From IMG/VR virus record IMGVR_UViG_3300028840_001102, positions 1 to 48,250 of that record: DNA of 48,250 nt. One strand, 5' to 3'. Of the stretch, positions 22,078 through 30,707 are shown in pieces; the stretch's first letter is position 1, and each line of letters begins with the position of its first letter. Origin of the DNA: a virus. The position numbers and the translations under genes were made by a program. The notes beneath the pieces are model-generated. The model searched no databases. It was not told where the DNA came from and was given only the letters and a program-made list of their open reading frames with translations.

Positions 22078-23425
22078 TTGGGTTGCTATACGTGCCGATG
22101 GACAGGCCTTCCCGGCATGCTGGATTGAGACAGTACTTGGGATCCGGCTTACAGACGATCAAAGGCTTTGCGCAGACGATGTGCCCGTATATCAATACAA
22201 TCATTGGCGAGCGGCCCATGCCACGGGGAAAACGTTTCTCTTAGCTTGTATGGCGTTGCAATGGGGTACCTGTTATGACGACGCCCAAATTATTACTACT
22301 GCGGCAGTAGGCAGGCAAGTCCGGCGTCAGCTTTGGGGTTTGTTGCCCAATCTATATACTAGAGCAAGGGGGCGTGGTTACCCAATCCCTGGCGAGATGC
22401 AAACCACGACATGGGCGATATCGGACATTGCGAGTGCTGCCGGCTTTAGCACTAACAACGTTGACGCTTTCACCGGTGATCATGGCCCACACGTATTGTA
22501 TTTGCTTGATGAAGGCCAGGGCATTGAACAGGAGATCGTCGGTGGTGTGATGACTTCAATGCAGAGCCCTGAGTCCAGGTGTATATTTGCGGGGAATCCG
22601 GTTAGGGCAGAAGGGGCGTTTTATGATGCGTGGAAATCTGACCTTTGGCATTGTAGAAAGTTGCCGGCCGAGACTCACCCTAATGTCTTGTTCAATCAAG
22701 AAATCATCCCCGGTGCTATTACAAGGCCATGGATTGCGGACATGGCCAAACAGTATGGAGAAACTAGCCCTTGGTTTATAGGGCGTGTCAATGGGGAGTT
22801 TCCTGAAAACGCAAGCTTTGGGTTGTTCAACGGAGGCCACCTGGCAAGCGCGGTCAATCGGTATGATATCAATGCTCCTAGGCGTGGTGATAGGATTATG
22901 GGTATTGATGTTGCAGGACAAGGGGATGACCTAACAGTTTGGGGCATTAGAGATGACGTGCAGCTACGGCATATGGAATCCGAACAGATAATGGACCCTT
23001 TGTCCGTAGCTGTTAGGGGCAGAACGATTGCCAAAGACTGGGGTGTTGAACCGCATAACATTAGAGTTGATATGACTGGTGAAGGGCACGGGACAGTTGC
23101 CAAGTTTAGGGAAATGGGATTAGATGTCATTGGTGTGCACTTTGGCGAAAGCGCAGAAGATTCTAATCAGTATGCAAACCGTAGAGCCGAAATGTATAAG
23201 GGCGCGGCTGCTGCCATTGACCCCGCCAAAGGCGGTTCGTTTGCATTGCCGGACCACACTATGTTGATTGAAGACTGCCGGTCCATTAGTTACAAGTTTG
23301 ACAAGCATGGCCGTTACCAAATTGAATCTAAGGAGGCAATTAAAAAGCGCACAGGCAGGAGTCCTGACTTTTCCGACATGCTGGCATTGTTGTTTTATCC
23401 CAAACGCGAGGTTTGGGTGTACTAG
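22001..23425 (+). CDS. terL: Terminase large subunit (ATPase/nuclease)
   Basis: A 474-aa protein. The ATPase has AAHATGKT (71-78), a deviant Walker A, and Walker B VLYLLDEGQ (D170, E171). The C-terminal RNase-H-like nuclease shows GIDVAGQGDD (D303), RVDMTGEGHG (D357) and PDFSDMLAL (D456, D459). Length is typical. ATG 22001 is given, but ATGs at 22022 (other frame) and 22037 (same frame) lie nearby, so the true start could be 22037; either overlaps terS. Together with portal it drives headful or site-specific packaging. Confidence 0.95.
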   Translation: MDRLPIPMLDLNMTESQTTPPIPQSDWVAIRADGQAFPACWIETVLGIRLTDDQRLCADDVPVYQYNHWRAAHATGKTFLLACMALQWGTCYDDAQIITTAAVGRQVRRQLWGLLPNLYTRARGRGYPIPGEMQTTTWAISDIASAAGFSTNNVDAFTGDHGPHVLYLLDEGQGIEQEIVGGVMTSMQSPESRCIFAGNPVRAEGAFYDAWKSDLWHCRKLPAETHPNVLFNQEIIPGAITRPWIADMAKQYGETSPWFIGRVNGEFPENASFGLFNGGHLASAVNRYDINAPRRGDRIMGIDVAGQGDDLTVWGIRDDVQLRHMESEQIMDPLSVAVRGRTIAKDWGVEPHNIRVDMTGEGHGTVAKFREMGLDVIGVHFGESAEDSNQYANRRAEMYKGAAAAIDPAKGGSFALPDHTMLIEDCRSISYKFDKHGRYQIESKEAIKKRTGRSPDFSDMLALLFYPKREVWVY

Positions 23426-23431
23426 GAGCGC

Positions 23432-24220
23432 GTGTTGAAACCTATATACAAGACAGACATTGCGGAATTGTGGCAGGGACACGTTATAGAGGTTGCCCGG
23501 TATTTGCCCGAGAAGTCTATACATTGCCTCATTACTAGCCCGCCTTATTGGGGCCTGCGCAGCTACGGGACTGAACCGCAGATTTGGGGCGGTCGGCCTG
23601 ACTGTGAGCATGTTTGGGGGAAGACCTTACCTAGGTCTCACGAAATCCACCATGGTAGTGGTGCTAAGGATCACGACGACTCAGTACGGACCAGCGGCAA
23701 TTCAGGGCATTTCTGCCAGTATCAAGATTGTCGGGCTTGGCGTGGCGAGCTTGGTCTAGAGCCGACACCTAACTTGTATATTGAGCATTTGGTTTCGTGC
23801 TTTGATGCATTGCGGCCGGCATTGCGTGACGATGCAACGTGTTGGGTTAACATAGGTGATTCACACTGTAGCAATAAAGGCGGCAACCGAAACGGCTTGA
23901 CATCAAGCACATTGCCGGGGGCAAACGCAGAAGCAAAACGTAGTGAATCTATAGGCACTAAATCTTTGCGGCCGGCATCAAGTACTTACGGGCTTGCCCC
24001 TGGGAACGTATGTTTGATCCCGCATAGGTTCGCCATTGCAATGCAAGAACGGGGTTGGATTCTCAGGTCTGCTAATATATGGGCTAAAGGTGTGAGTTTC
24101 TGCTCTACTTATTCGGGTTCTGTTATGCCTGATAGTGTAGCAGGGTGGAGGTGGGAGAGGCATCGCATTAGGCCATTCAAGCCATATACAGGAAGGCAGA
24201 CCGGAATTGAATGCCCTTAG
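23432..24220 (+). pseudogene. DNA methyltransferase, N-terminal part (motif IV); frame broken near 24180-24210
   Basis: A 262-aa frame starting at GTG 23432 with TAGGAG upstream. Motif IV is LITSPPYWG (34-41), the catalytic loop of beta-class DNA amino-methyltransferases; the SPPY form is frequent in N4-cytosine enzymes but does not decide the base. It then has CWVNIGDSHCS and GNVCLIPHRFAIAMQERGWI, the usual middle blocks, and stops after VAGWRWERHR. The missing AdoMet-binding motif I is in the next frame (24207-25136), so this is one methyltransferase split by a +1 frame change. It could be a mutation, a sequencing error, programmed frameshifting or a two-chain enzyme. Confidence 0.8.
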
Positions 24221-25136
24221 GGAAACCAACAATGATGCGGACCGGCGGGCTGTTATGTCATGTGCTAATCCGTTGAAATCAAATCTAATAGAATGCCCCG
24301 GTTGTGACAAGTGCAATCCCAATGATGGGTATATTCTGCGCAAGGGCTCATGGCGTCCGACATCTGCTTACGAGATGTTGTTTCAGTTCGCAAATACAGG
24401 GACTTACTATGGGGACGGGGAAGGGGTGAGGGAAGATACGGGCGAGTCAATTCGGAGGGGCACCGGAAAGCCATTAGGCAGTACACTAGGGGAGGGCAGA
24501 AATGACCGGGACAGATTCTGTTCAGATATTGCCACATCAGGCCGCAACCTCCGCAACGTCTGGACGATCAACCCGAAGCCCTATCCGAAGGCCCATTTTG
24601 CCACCTTCCCGCCTGCACTAGTAGAGCCGTGCATCAAATCAAGTACTAGTGATAAGGGTGTTTGCTCAAAGTGCGGGGCACCGTGGGCGAGGGTTCTCAA
24701 ACGCCGCAGGACCTATGATCATACGACGACTAAAGCCGGCAAGAGCAAGGACGGACCCTATAGCTCTCAGACAGGTAATGGTGTTGGAACGCACGATGTC
24801 AGGCATGGTGTATATACCAACAATCAAACCCACGGCTGGCGTCCTACCTGCCCCTGTCAGTACGAAGCAAACGCAGCCGCTGCATTTATGGCATCAGGCA
24901 TTACAATTGACAAACGAGTTAAACCTGTCGTATTGGATCCTGTGCCTGCTACGGTGCTTGATCCCTTCTGCGGTTCGGGTACAACAGGCAAGGTTGCTAT
25001 TCAGTTAGAGCGTCACTTTGTTGGTATTGATTTGCAAGGTGACTATTGCATAGAGCATGCTGTCCCTAGGTTGCACAAAGCAGATACCGGTATTGATGAA
25101 GCTGAAGCAATAGAAGGGCAGTTGTCTTTATTCTAG
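24207..25136 (+). pseudogene. DNA methyltransferase, C-terminal part (motif I)
   Basis: A 309-aa frame that overlaps the previous stop by 14 bases; possible starts are TTG 24207 and ATG 24255, neither with a clear ribosome site. It contains GYILRKGSWRPTSAYEMLFQ, NVWTINPKPYPKAHFATFPP (118-136) and motif I VLDPFCGSGTTG (~250-261), followed by the FVGIDLQGDYC segment. These are exactly the blocks missing from the frame at 23432. Two Cys pairs (CPGC..C; CSKC) are additional. A functional enzyme would need joining of both frames or association of two chains. Confidence 0.8.
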
Positions 25137-25145
25137 GAGTGCGAG

Positions 25146-25367
25146 ATGTGCGATTGCGCAAAAGATGCGGACAACAACCCATTGGTAGCGTGCCATAGAT
25201 GTGAGCGGTATTTCATTCATGGTGAGGAAGTAACCAAGGAACATTTCATGAAAGCATATGAAGACTATCGCAGATACCACATAGCCCAAATCCCGGCGAG
25301 GTCAAACCGTCTGCCTGTATCTTGGCGGTGGTGTGTTGCTACGCAACAGAGGTTGTCTTCGCTATGA
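25146..25367 (+). CDS. Small Cys-rich Zn-binding protein
   Basis: A 73-aa protein starting at ATG 25146 with CTAGGAG upstream. MCDCAKDADNN and ACHRCERYF give two Cys pairs. It ends in the start codon of the next methyltransferase (ATGA overlap), suggesting coupling. A zinc-finger accessory to the methyltransferase or a regulator are both possible. Confidence 0.6.
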   Translation: MCDCAKDADNNPLVACHRCERYFIHGEEVTKEHFMKAYEDYRRYHIAQIPARSNRLPVSWRWCVATQQRLSSL

Positions 25368-26761
25368 CAGCACTATCACCTGATTGGGTTTCAGACGATG
25401 GCTTGATTCAACTGTACTGCGGAGACAGTGCGGATATCTTGCCGCAGTTGCCGACGCATAGTGTAGCGTCTGTCATTACGGATCCGCCGGCCGGGATATC
25501 ATTTATGGGGAAAGAGTGGGACGGTTCTAAGGGCGGCCGGGACAAGTGGATTGATTGGCTTGCTGGGATTCTCAAAGAGTCATTGCGGATATGCAAGCCA
25601 GGCGGCACGCTTGCATGTTGGTCTTTGCCCCGTACTAGTCACTGGACTGGCATATCTGTAGAGTCGGCAGGTTGGGATATCTTTGATGTCTTTCAGTACG
25701 TATTTGGGACGGGGTTTCCCAAGTCATTAGACATCAGCAAGGCGATTGACAAGGCCGCGGGCGCGGAGCGGGAGGTCGTGGGATCCAATCCACATGCAAG
25801 GCCGAACAGCGACGATCGGGGCGAGGGCGTGTACGGTGGTGGCAACGGAAGCGATCACTCGACAGACATCACCGCCCCTGCCACCGCCCCCGCCAAACTT
25901 TGGGACGGTTACGGTACAGCCCTAAAGCCGGCTGCTGAGTTCTGGTGGCTTGCCTATGCGCCTAGGGAAGGGTCGTATGCCGAGAATGCGCAGAAGCACG
26001 GCGTGGCGGGGCTGAATGTGGACGGGTGTAGGGTGCCGATATCGTCATGCGATGTCGAGACTATTGCCAATATGGGTGGTTATGGAAAAGCCGGATGGCA
26101 GCGTGAGCCGACTGGTATATATAATGCGAACGTCGCTGAACATTTGATGCCTACCAGAGACGCTAAGCCACACACTTCCGGCCGCTGGCCTGCCAATCTG
26201 AGTCACGACGGCAGCGAGGAGGTCGTGGGGATGTTTCCGGATAGTAAGTGTGTAGGAACGTATAAGAACGAGCAAGGACCAGGTGCCAAGTTTTTTGGGG
26301 GTCAATCCGACAAACGACGACTTCAGCAATGGAATAGGCACGACAACGGCTCTGCTGCCCGCTTCTTTCAGGAATGCCCACGGTTTATGTACGGGTCAAA
26401 ACCCAGCAGAAGTGAACGGAACGAAAACCTAGAAGATAAGCCGGATTGCGAAAAACCGGGCAGACTGCAAATGCGTCAGGACGGAGGACTTGATGGGCAT
26501 ATTACAGCTCCGGCACCCAATAATCATCCCACGGTTAAGTCGCTATCTCTAATGCGGTATCTATGCAAGCTTACCAAGCCACCGGAAGGCGGTATCGTAT
26601 TGGACCCATTTATGGGGTCAGGCACGACGGTGATTGCTGCGTGGTTTGAGCATAGGGCTGCAATCGGTATCGAGGCTGATGACGAGTATTTCCGGCTGGC
26701 GCAAGCCAGGGTCGAGGGCGCCATCCGGCGGGAAGCGAAAGATATGCCACTTTTTAGTTGA
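25364..26761 (+). CDS. Site-specific DNA methyltransferase (beta class)
   Basis: A 465-aa protein starting at ATG 25364. Motif IV VITDPPAGISF (~37-47) has the DPP core but Ala in place of the usual aromatic, a variant seen in phage methyltransferases of this kind (DPPAGISFMGKEWD). The central ~200 aa form a long insertion with NVDGCRVP and GRWPANLSHDG, likely target recognition. Motif I VLDPFMGSGTT (~412-422) is near the C-terminus, so the order is beta class. It is intact, unlike the split enzyme upstream. Probable role: methylate phage DNA against host restriction. The recognition site cannot be read from sequence. Confidence 0.9.
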   Translation: MTALSPDWVSDDGLIQLYCGDSADILPQLPTHSVASVITDPPAGISFMGKEWDGSKGGRDKWIDWLAGILKESLRICKPGGTLACWSLPRTSHWTGISVESAGWDIFDVFQYVFGTGFPKSLDISKAIDKAAGAEREVVGSNPHARPNSDDRGEGVYGGGNGSDHSTDITAPATAPAKLWDGYGTALKPAAEFWWLAYAPREGSYAENAQKHGVAGLNVDGCRVPISSCDVETIANMGGYGKAGWQREPTGIYNANVAEHLMPTRDAKPHTSGRWPANLSHDGSEEVVGMFPDSKCVGTYKNEQGPGAKFFGGQSDKRRLQQWNRHDNGSAARFFQECPRFMYGSKPSRSERNENLEDKPDCEKPGRLQMRQDGGLDGHITAPAPNNHPTVKSLSLMRYLCKLTKPPEGGIVLDPFMGSGTTVIAAWFEHRAAIGIEADDEYFRLAQARVEGAIRREAKDMPLFS

Positions 26762-26786
26762 CACCGAAGGCTTTGTCTGGTATTTT
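26758..26786 (+). promoter_or_regulatory. Candidate sigma70-type promoter before the head genes
   Basis: TTGACA (26758-26763), a 17-bp spacer and TATTTT (26781-26786) lie 34 bp upstream of the portal start. It shares TTGACACCGA with 20195. A second TTGACA overlaps the -10 at 26785 and has TACAAT a short way downstream. This could be the start of late transcription. Confidence 0.5.
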
Positions 26787-26819
26787 GACAAGCAAAGTAC
26801 AATCTAACAGGCCATGCAT

Positions 26820-29165
26820 ATGAATATTTTGTCAAGAGCAAAGCTGATTGCAAGTCAAATGTTGGCGAATGCCAGCACTAGACTCAGGGGGAAGGGTTTA
26901 GTAACTCAATCATGGGACGAGCTATTACCGTTGCTGGAGGCTGCCGGGTATGATGGCAGAGGTTTCCCGATTCTAGACGAAACACCCTCTACTCTAAGCA
27001 GAAAGCAAGCACTGCGGCAATTGCTTGGATATCAATACGGGGCAATGAAAGTCTTTTCTGGTAAGATTGTTGGGACCCCGTTTCACGTGCAGACCAAAAG
27101 GCCTAATGACAAGACGGGCAAGCCGCAATGGCAGGACGATGAAGATCACGAGCTCAATGCTTTACTAGATGAAGTTAACCCGTTTCTAACGTGGCCAGAG
27201 CTTATACAGCTTACGGCTGAGTTTGCCTTTGCTGTAGGGTCTGCGTTTTGGTGGCTTGAGAAATCCGGTGGCAGGGTTGTTGGTATCTGGCCTCTTGATG
27301 CTACGAAACTGAAACCTAGGGTTAACACTACCACGCGGGATATTCCTAGTCGTTTTCTAAGCGGCTGGACGTATTCTATGATTGTCAACAAAGCCCCTGT
27401 CAAGGTTGACCTAGAGATTGATGAAATTGTGCATTTCCCTGACCCTTGCCCATCTGATATGCGCGTCGGTTTGGGGCGTGTACAGGCTGCCGGTTCTGGT
27501 GTCAATCTTCTTGCGCAGATTGCGTCAGCTCAACAGCATACGTTGAACAATATGCTAGTCCCTAGTATGCTAATCAAGATGAAGTCCCTAGGGACAAGGG
27601 CGAAAACTAAAGAGGCCTTGGATGCACTAGAGCAGAAACTAAAAGGTGCCAAGGAGGCAGGGAGGTTGCTTGCCCTAGTGCTAGACAACATGGACGATGC
27701 AGAATGCCAAATGTTGGAAAAGGGCAAGGTGGCTGAAATGGGGTTTAAGGATTCTGGCGATATCGCCAGGGATGCCACGTTGGCACCCACAGGAGTTGGC
27801 CAGGCCTTGCTAGGTGTTACAAGGGAAACGGCACGGGCAAACGTAGAGGGTGCAGAGTATATCTTTGCTTCATATCATGTGCAACCATGGCTTGTCAAGT
27901 TTGATGCTAGGATCAAACAGGATTTGTGCAAACGGCACTTTGATGATAACGTGCGGATTGTGCACGATTCTGCAGTACCGGCAGAAAGAGAACTAGACTT
28001 AAAGGAAATCGAAACCCGTTTGAAACATGGGGACACTTGGAACTCCATAGCGGCCGAGCGCGGTTGGCCTGAGCATGACTGGGGGAATGTCTGGTATAAA
28101 CCTGTCGGGCTTGAACCCGTTACCCAAGTCCCTATTGATGACGCTGGCAATGAAGACAAGCAGCAATTGTCACAGCTCATTGGCATGCTAAAGACTTTGC
28201 AACTTGGCCCGCGGCAAAGGGAAATAGCATCAAGCTTAGCTGCTAGTATCTCAATAGGGAATCATAGCTTTCGGAGCACTAGTGCTGCAAAGGGCAGTAA
28301 TGGCAAGTCTGTTATGACTGTAGCAATTCCTGTCACACAAGCCCCTAGAGGCTTCAATAGGGAACAACGCCGCAGAATAGAATCCAAGGTAATCAAAGTG
28401 CGCAAGCCGTTTGAGGCTGCGTTTGCTCGTTCAATGGCAATTTGGTTTCGTAAGTTGGGCCGGGAGTTTCTGAAAGCTTGGGATGCTGAGTTTGCCAATC
28501 AGGATCAGGATAAAGTGCTTCAGGGTATTGTGAAGCAGGAAACAAACGCTGATATTGACCGCATTATCGATTCGGCATTGAATCCGGAACGGACTGCCGT
28601 TGAATTGTCTAAACGCACGAAGCCGTTTCTAAACCGGGGCATGGTACTTGGAGGCGAGTTCACTAGGCAACTCTATGATGCCAGCTTGCCGGAGTTTAGT
28701 CTTGAAATGCCGGCTGCCCAAAAGTATGCTCAACAATGGAATCTTGAATGGGCGGAAGGCATTACCAGGACCAATCAACGGGAAATCAAAGAGTTAGTCT
28801 ATAAAGATATTACCGCCAAAAAGACATTGCGGGAAATCAGGGAACACCTTGATGACCGGCTAGAGTCTTGGGCGACTGGTCTTTCCGGTAGGAGCATGTT
28901 GATTGCACGGACTGAAAGCACTAAGATGTTCGCCGCCGGTGCTCAGTCTGCAATGGAAGCATACGAGGTTCTGTATAAACAATGGGTAACAAGTTTTGTG
29001 AATAGCAGGGACCCGCATATGTCGGCGGATGGACAGGTTAGGAAGATTCAGGAACGCTTTAGTGTTGGTGGCGAGGAGATGCTGTACCCTGGCAGAGGAT
29101 CCAACCCTGGTAACAACTGCAATTGCCATTGCATTCATGTGGCTGTACCTAGTGCACGAGGTTAG
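26820..29165 (+). CDS. Portal protein fused to a MuF/SPP1 gp7-type head protein
   Basis: A 781-aa protein (ATG 26814 is also possible). Residues 1-~430 are an HK97/SPP1-type portal: QALRQLLGYQYGAMKVFSGK, the ELIQLTAEFAFAVGSAFWWL core, DEIVHFPDPCP, and the LARETARANVEGAE-like block ATLAPTGVGQALLGVTRETA. After a linker (~430-500), residues ~500-780 are a MuF-type domain with TRTNQREIKELVYKDITAKK, LIARTESTKMFAAGAQSAME, and the C-terminal Cys-His block NCNCHCIHV. These two proteins are usually separate genes; fusions are known. The portal is the DNA channel at the capsid vertex; the MuF part is injected or stabilises the head. Confidence 0.9.
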   Translation: MNILSRAKLIASQMLANASTRLRGKGLVTQSWDELLPLLEAAGYDGRGFPILDETPSTLSRKQALRQLLGYQYGAMKVFSGKIVGTPFHVQTKRPNDKTGKPQWQDDEDHELNALLDEVNPFLTWPELIQLTAEFAFAVGSAFWWLEKSGGRVVGIWPLDATKLKPRVNTTTRDIPSRFLSGWTYSMIVNKAPVKVDLEIDEIVHFPDPCPSDMRVGLGRVQAAGSGVNLLAQIASAQQHTLNNMLVPSMLIKMKSLGTRAKTKEALDALEQKLKGAKEAGRLLALVLDNMDDAECQMLEKGKVAEMGFKDSGDIARDATLAPTGVGQALLGVTRETARANVEGAEYIFASYHVQPWLVKFDARIKQDLCKRHFDDNVRIVHDSAVPAERELDLKEIETRLKHGDTWNSIAAERGWPEHDWGNVWYKPVGLEPVTQVPIDDAGNEDKQQLSQLIGMLKTLQLGPRQREIASSLAASISIGNHSFRSTSAAKGSNGKSVMTVAIPVTQAPRGFNREQRRRIESKVIKVRKPFEAAFARSMAIWFRKLGREFLKAWDAEFANQDQDKVLQGIVKQETNADIDRIIDSALNPERTAVELSKRTKPFLNRGMVLGGEFTRQLYDASLPEFSLEMPAAQKYAQQWNLEWAEGITRTNQREIKELVYKDITAKKTLREIREHLDDRLESWATGLSGRSMLIARTESTKMFAAGAQSAMEAYEVLYKQWVTSFVNSRDPHMSADGQVRKIQERFSVGGEEMLYPGRGSNPGNNCNCHCIHVAVPSARG

Positions 29166-29174
29166 GAGTAAGCT

Positions 29175-30698
29175 ATGCCTTCTGATACATCCAAACTCAA
29201 GCAGGCAGAGGGCCATGTTGACGGGACCGCGCTCCCCCGGCTTCAGGCCTCTCTGCCTGCTACTATTGAACGCCTAGACGTTCACAAAGTAGAAGACCCT
29301 GCAATTGAGGGACTGGACGGTGCTATTGAGATTGACGCCGTAGCTGTCACAAGGCAGGCCAAAGCACCTAATGACAACGGGTACCTTATTGAACCAGAAG
29401 GCTTTGATGTTTCTAGGTTTCTAAAGAACGCACGGCTGTATGCTGACCACGACCGTAGTATTAGGATGACGATTGGCCACGTTACGCAGCTTAATATCAG
29501 TCGGCAGCGTATTACGTTCAAGGCGGTGATTCCGCATTTCAAAGATGAACTCAGGGAAGCTATCAGGCTTGATATTGAGCGGGGTTTGGTAAAGGGTATT
29601 TCAATTGGGTTTTTTGTTCAGGAATCTGAGCCTGTATATGAAACGAGGGAAGTCACGGATGACAACGGAGAAAAAACAAAGCGGGATGTACTTATTGGGC
29701 TTCGTGTGACGAAAGGCAGGTTGTTAGAAATCTCTGTTGTAGGGCAAGGCGCAGATGAAGACGCCCTGATCCGGAAAGTAAAAAGCTTTACTGTAGACGG
29801 TGCTGTTGCAGATATTCCCGCGGATCAATGGGTTAGAAAGTCTGATGACACAGGCCATAGTCACGTGCTGAAATATGCCGATGCTGTACTGTTAAGCCTG
29901 GCCACGACGGAGCCGGTTGTGTTTGCACCGGTTGGATTGCAAACGGCAAACCCTGATGACTGGAAGGCTATACCTTATTCTAAGCACGGGGATAGTCCAA
30001 AGGCCTCTATTGATACCGCCTGGAATGGACCAAAGGTCAAAGCAGCTGCCAGTGTGGAACAATTGGCTAAGATCAGCGTATTTGAAGATAAGGACAGCCT
30101 TGATACCAAAAGCGGCTACAAAGGCCCACATCATGAGCCAGGCGGCAAAGTAGTTTGGAACGGTGTACGGGCTGCTATGGGTGTTTTGTTGGGTGCCAGG
30201 GGCGGATATAAGGGCGTTGACGATGTGGAATTGCGGAAAGGCTACGCACACCTTGCAAAGCATTACAAACAGTTTGACAAGCCTGCACCTGAATACCAGG
30301 CGTATGACAATGATGACTTGCTAACAATGGCATCCGAAGGCATTATCATTTTGCCGGGGCATGCCATTGTCAATAGGGTTGTATGCACTGACAACGCAGA
30401 CGATGACGACTCCGCAGATATAGAAGTCGCGGAGTCTAGTCTCGGTATGATTGCTGACATTGCTGATGTAACTGACGTAAATGAACTCCATGCTATTGCC
30501 GATGAGTCTAGAAAGGCTGCCGCTGAGAAAGCACAGTATCAACGGGACATTGCCCTGCTAGAGTCCGCCCTTGCAGAAACCCGCAAGCGCCGGCTTGAAA
30601 GGACAGCGCAATTTCTTGGTTTGGTTGCTATGGTTTCGTCCGCCGTGGAAGACTTGCAGGCAACAGCAATTGGATGTGCTCGTAACACAGAAAGGTAG
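29175..30698 (+). CDS. Prohead maturation protease with C-terminal accessory domain
   Basis: A 507-aa protein starting at ATG 29175 with TTAGGAG upstream. Residues ~40-210 are the HK97-type protease: FDVSRFLKNARLYADHDRSI with the catalytic His, GLVKGISIGFFVQ with the Ser region, and LLEISVVGQGADEDA. Residues ~270-400 form an extra domain: WNGPKVKAAASVEQL, YKGPHHEPGGKVVWNGVRAA, GYAHLAKHYKQFDKPAPEYQ. I recall the same block in other phage proteases. The C-terminal ~100 aa include a coiled coil that could act as scaffold (no separate scaffold gene is seen). It cleaves the capsid N-terminus during maturation. Confidence 0.9.
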   Translation: MPSDTSKLKQAEGHVDGTALPRLQASLPATIERLDVHKVEDPAIEGLDGAIEIDAVAVTRQAKAPNDNGYLIEPEGFDVSRFLKNARLYADHDRSIRMTIGHVTQLNISRQRITFKAVIPHFKDELREAIRLDIERGLVKGISIGFFVQESEPVYETREVTDDNGEKTKRDVLIGLRVTKGRLLEISVVGQGADEDALIRKVKSFTVDGAVADIPADQWVRKSDDTGHSHVLKYADAVLLSLATTEPVVFAPVGLQTANPDDWKAIPYSKHGDSPKASIDTAWNGPKVKAAASVEQLAKISVFEDKDSLDTKSGYKGPHHEPGGKVVWNGVRAAMGVLLGARGGYKGVDDVELRKGYAHLAKHYKQFDKPAPEYQAYDNDDLLTMASEGIIILPGHAIVNRVVCTDNADDDDSADIEVAESSLGMIADIADVTDVNELHAIADESRKAAAEKAQYQRDIALLESALAETRKRRLERTAQFLGLVAMVSSAVEDLQATAIGCARNTER

Positions 30699-30707
30699 TA
30701 TTGTATT

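Noticed and set aside
27530-27790. Minus-strand frames in the portal gene as overlapping genes
   Set aside because: All are antisense shadows produced by codon bias, without ribosome sites or domains.
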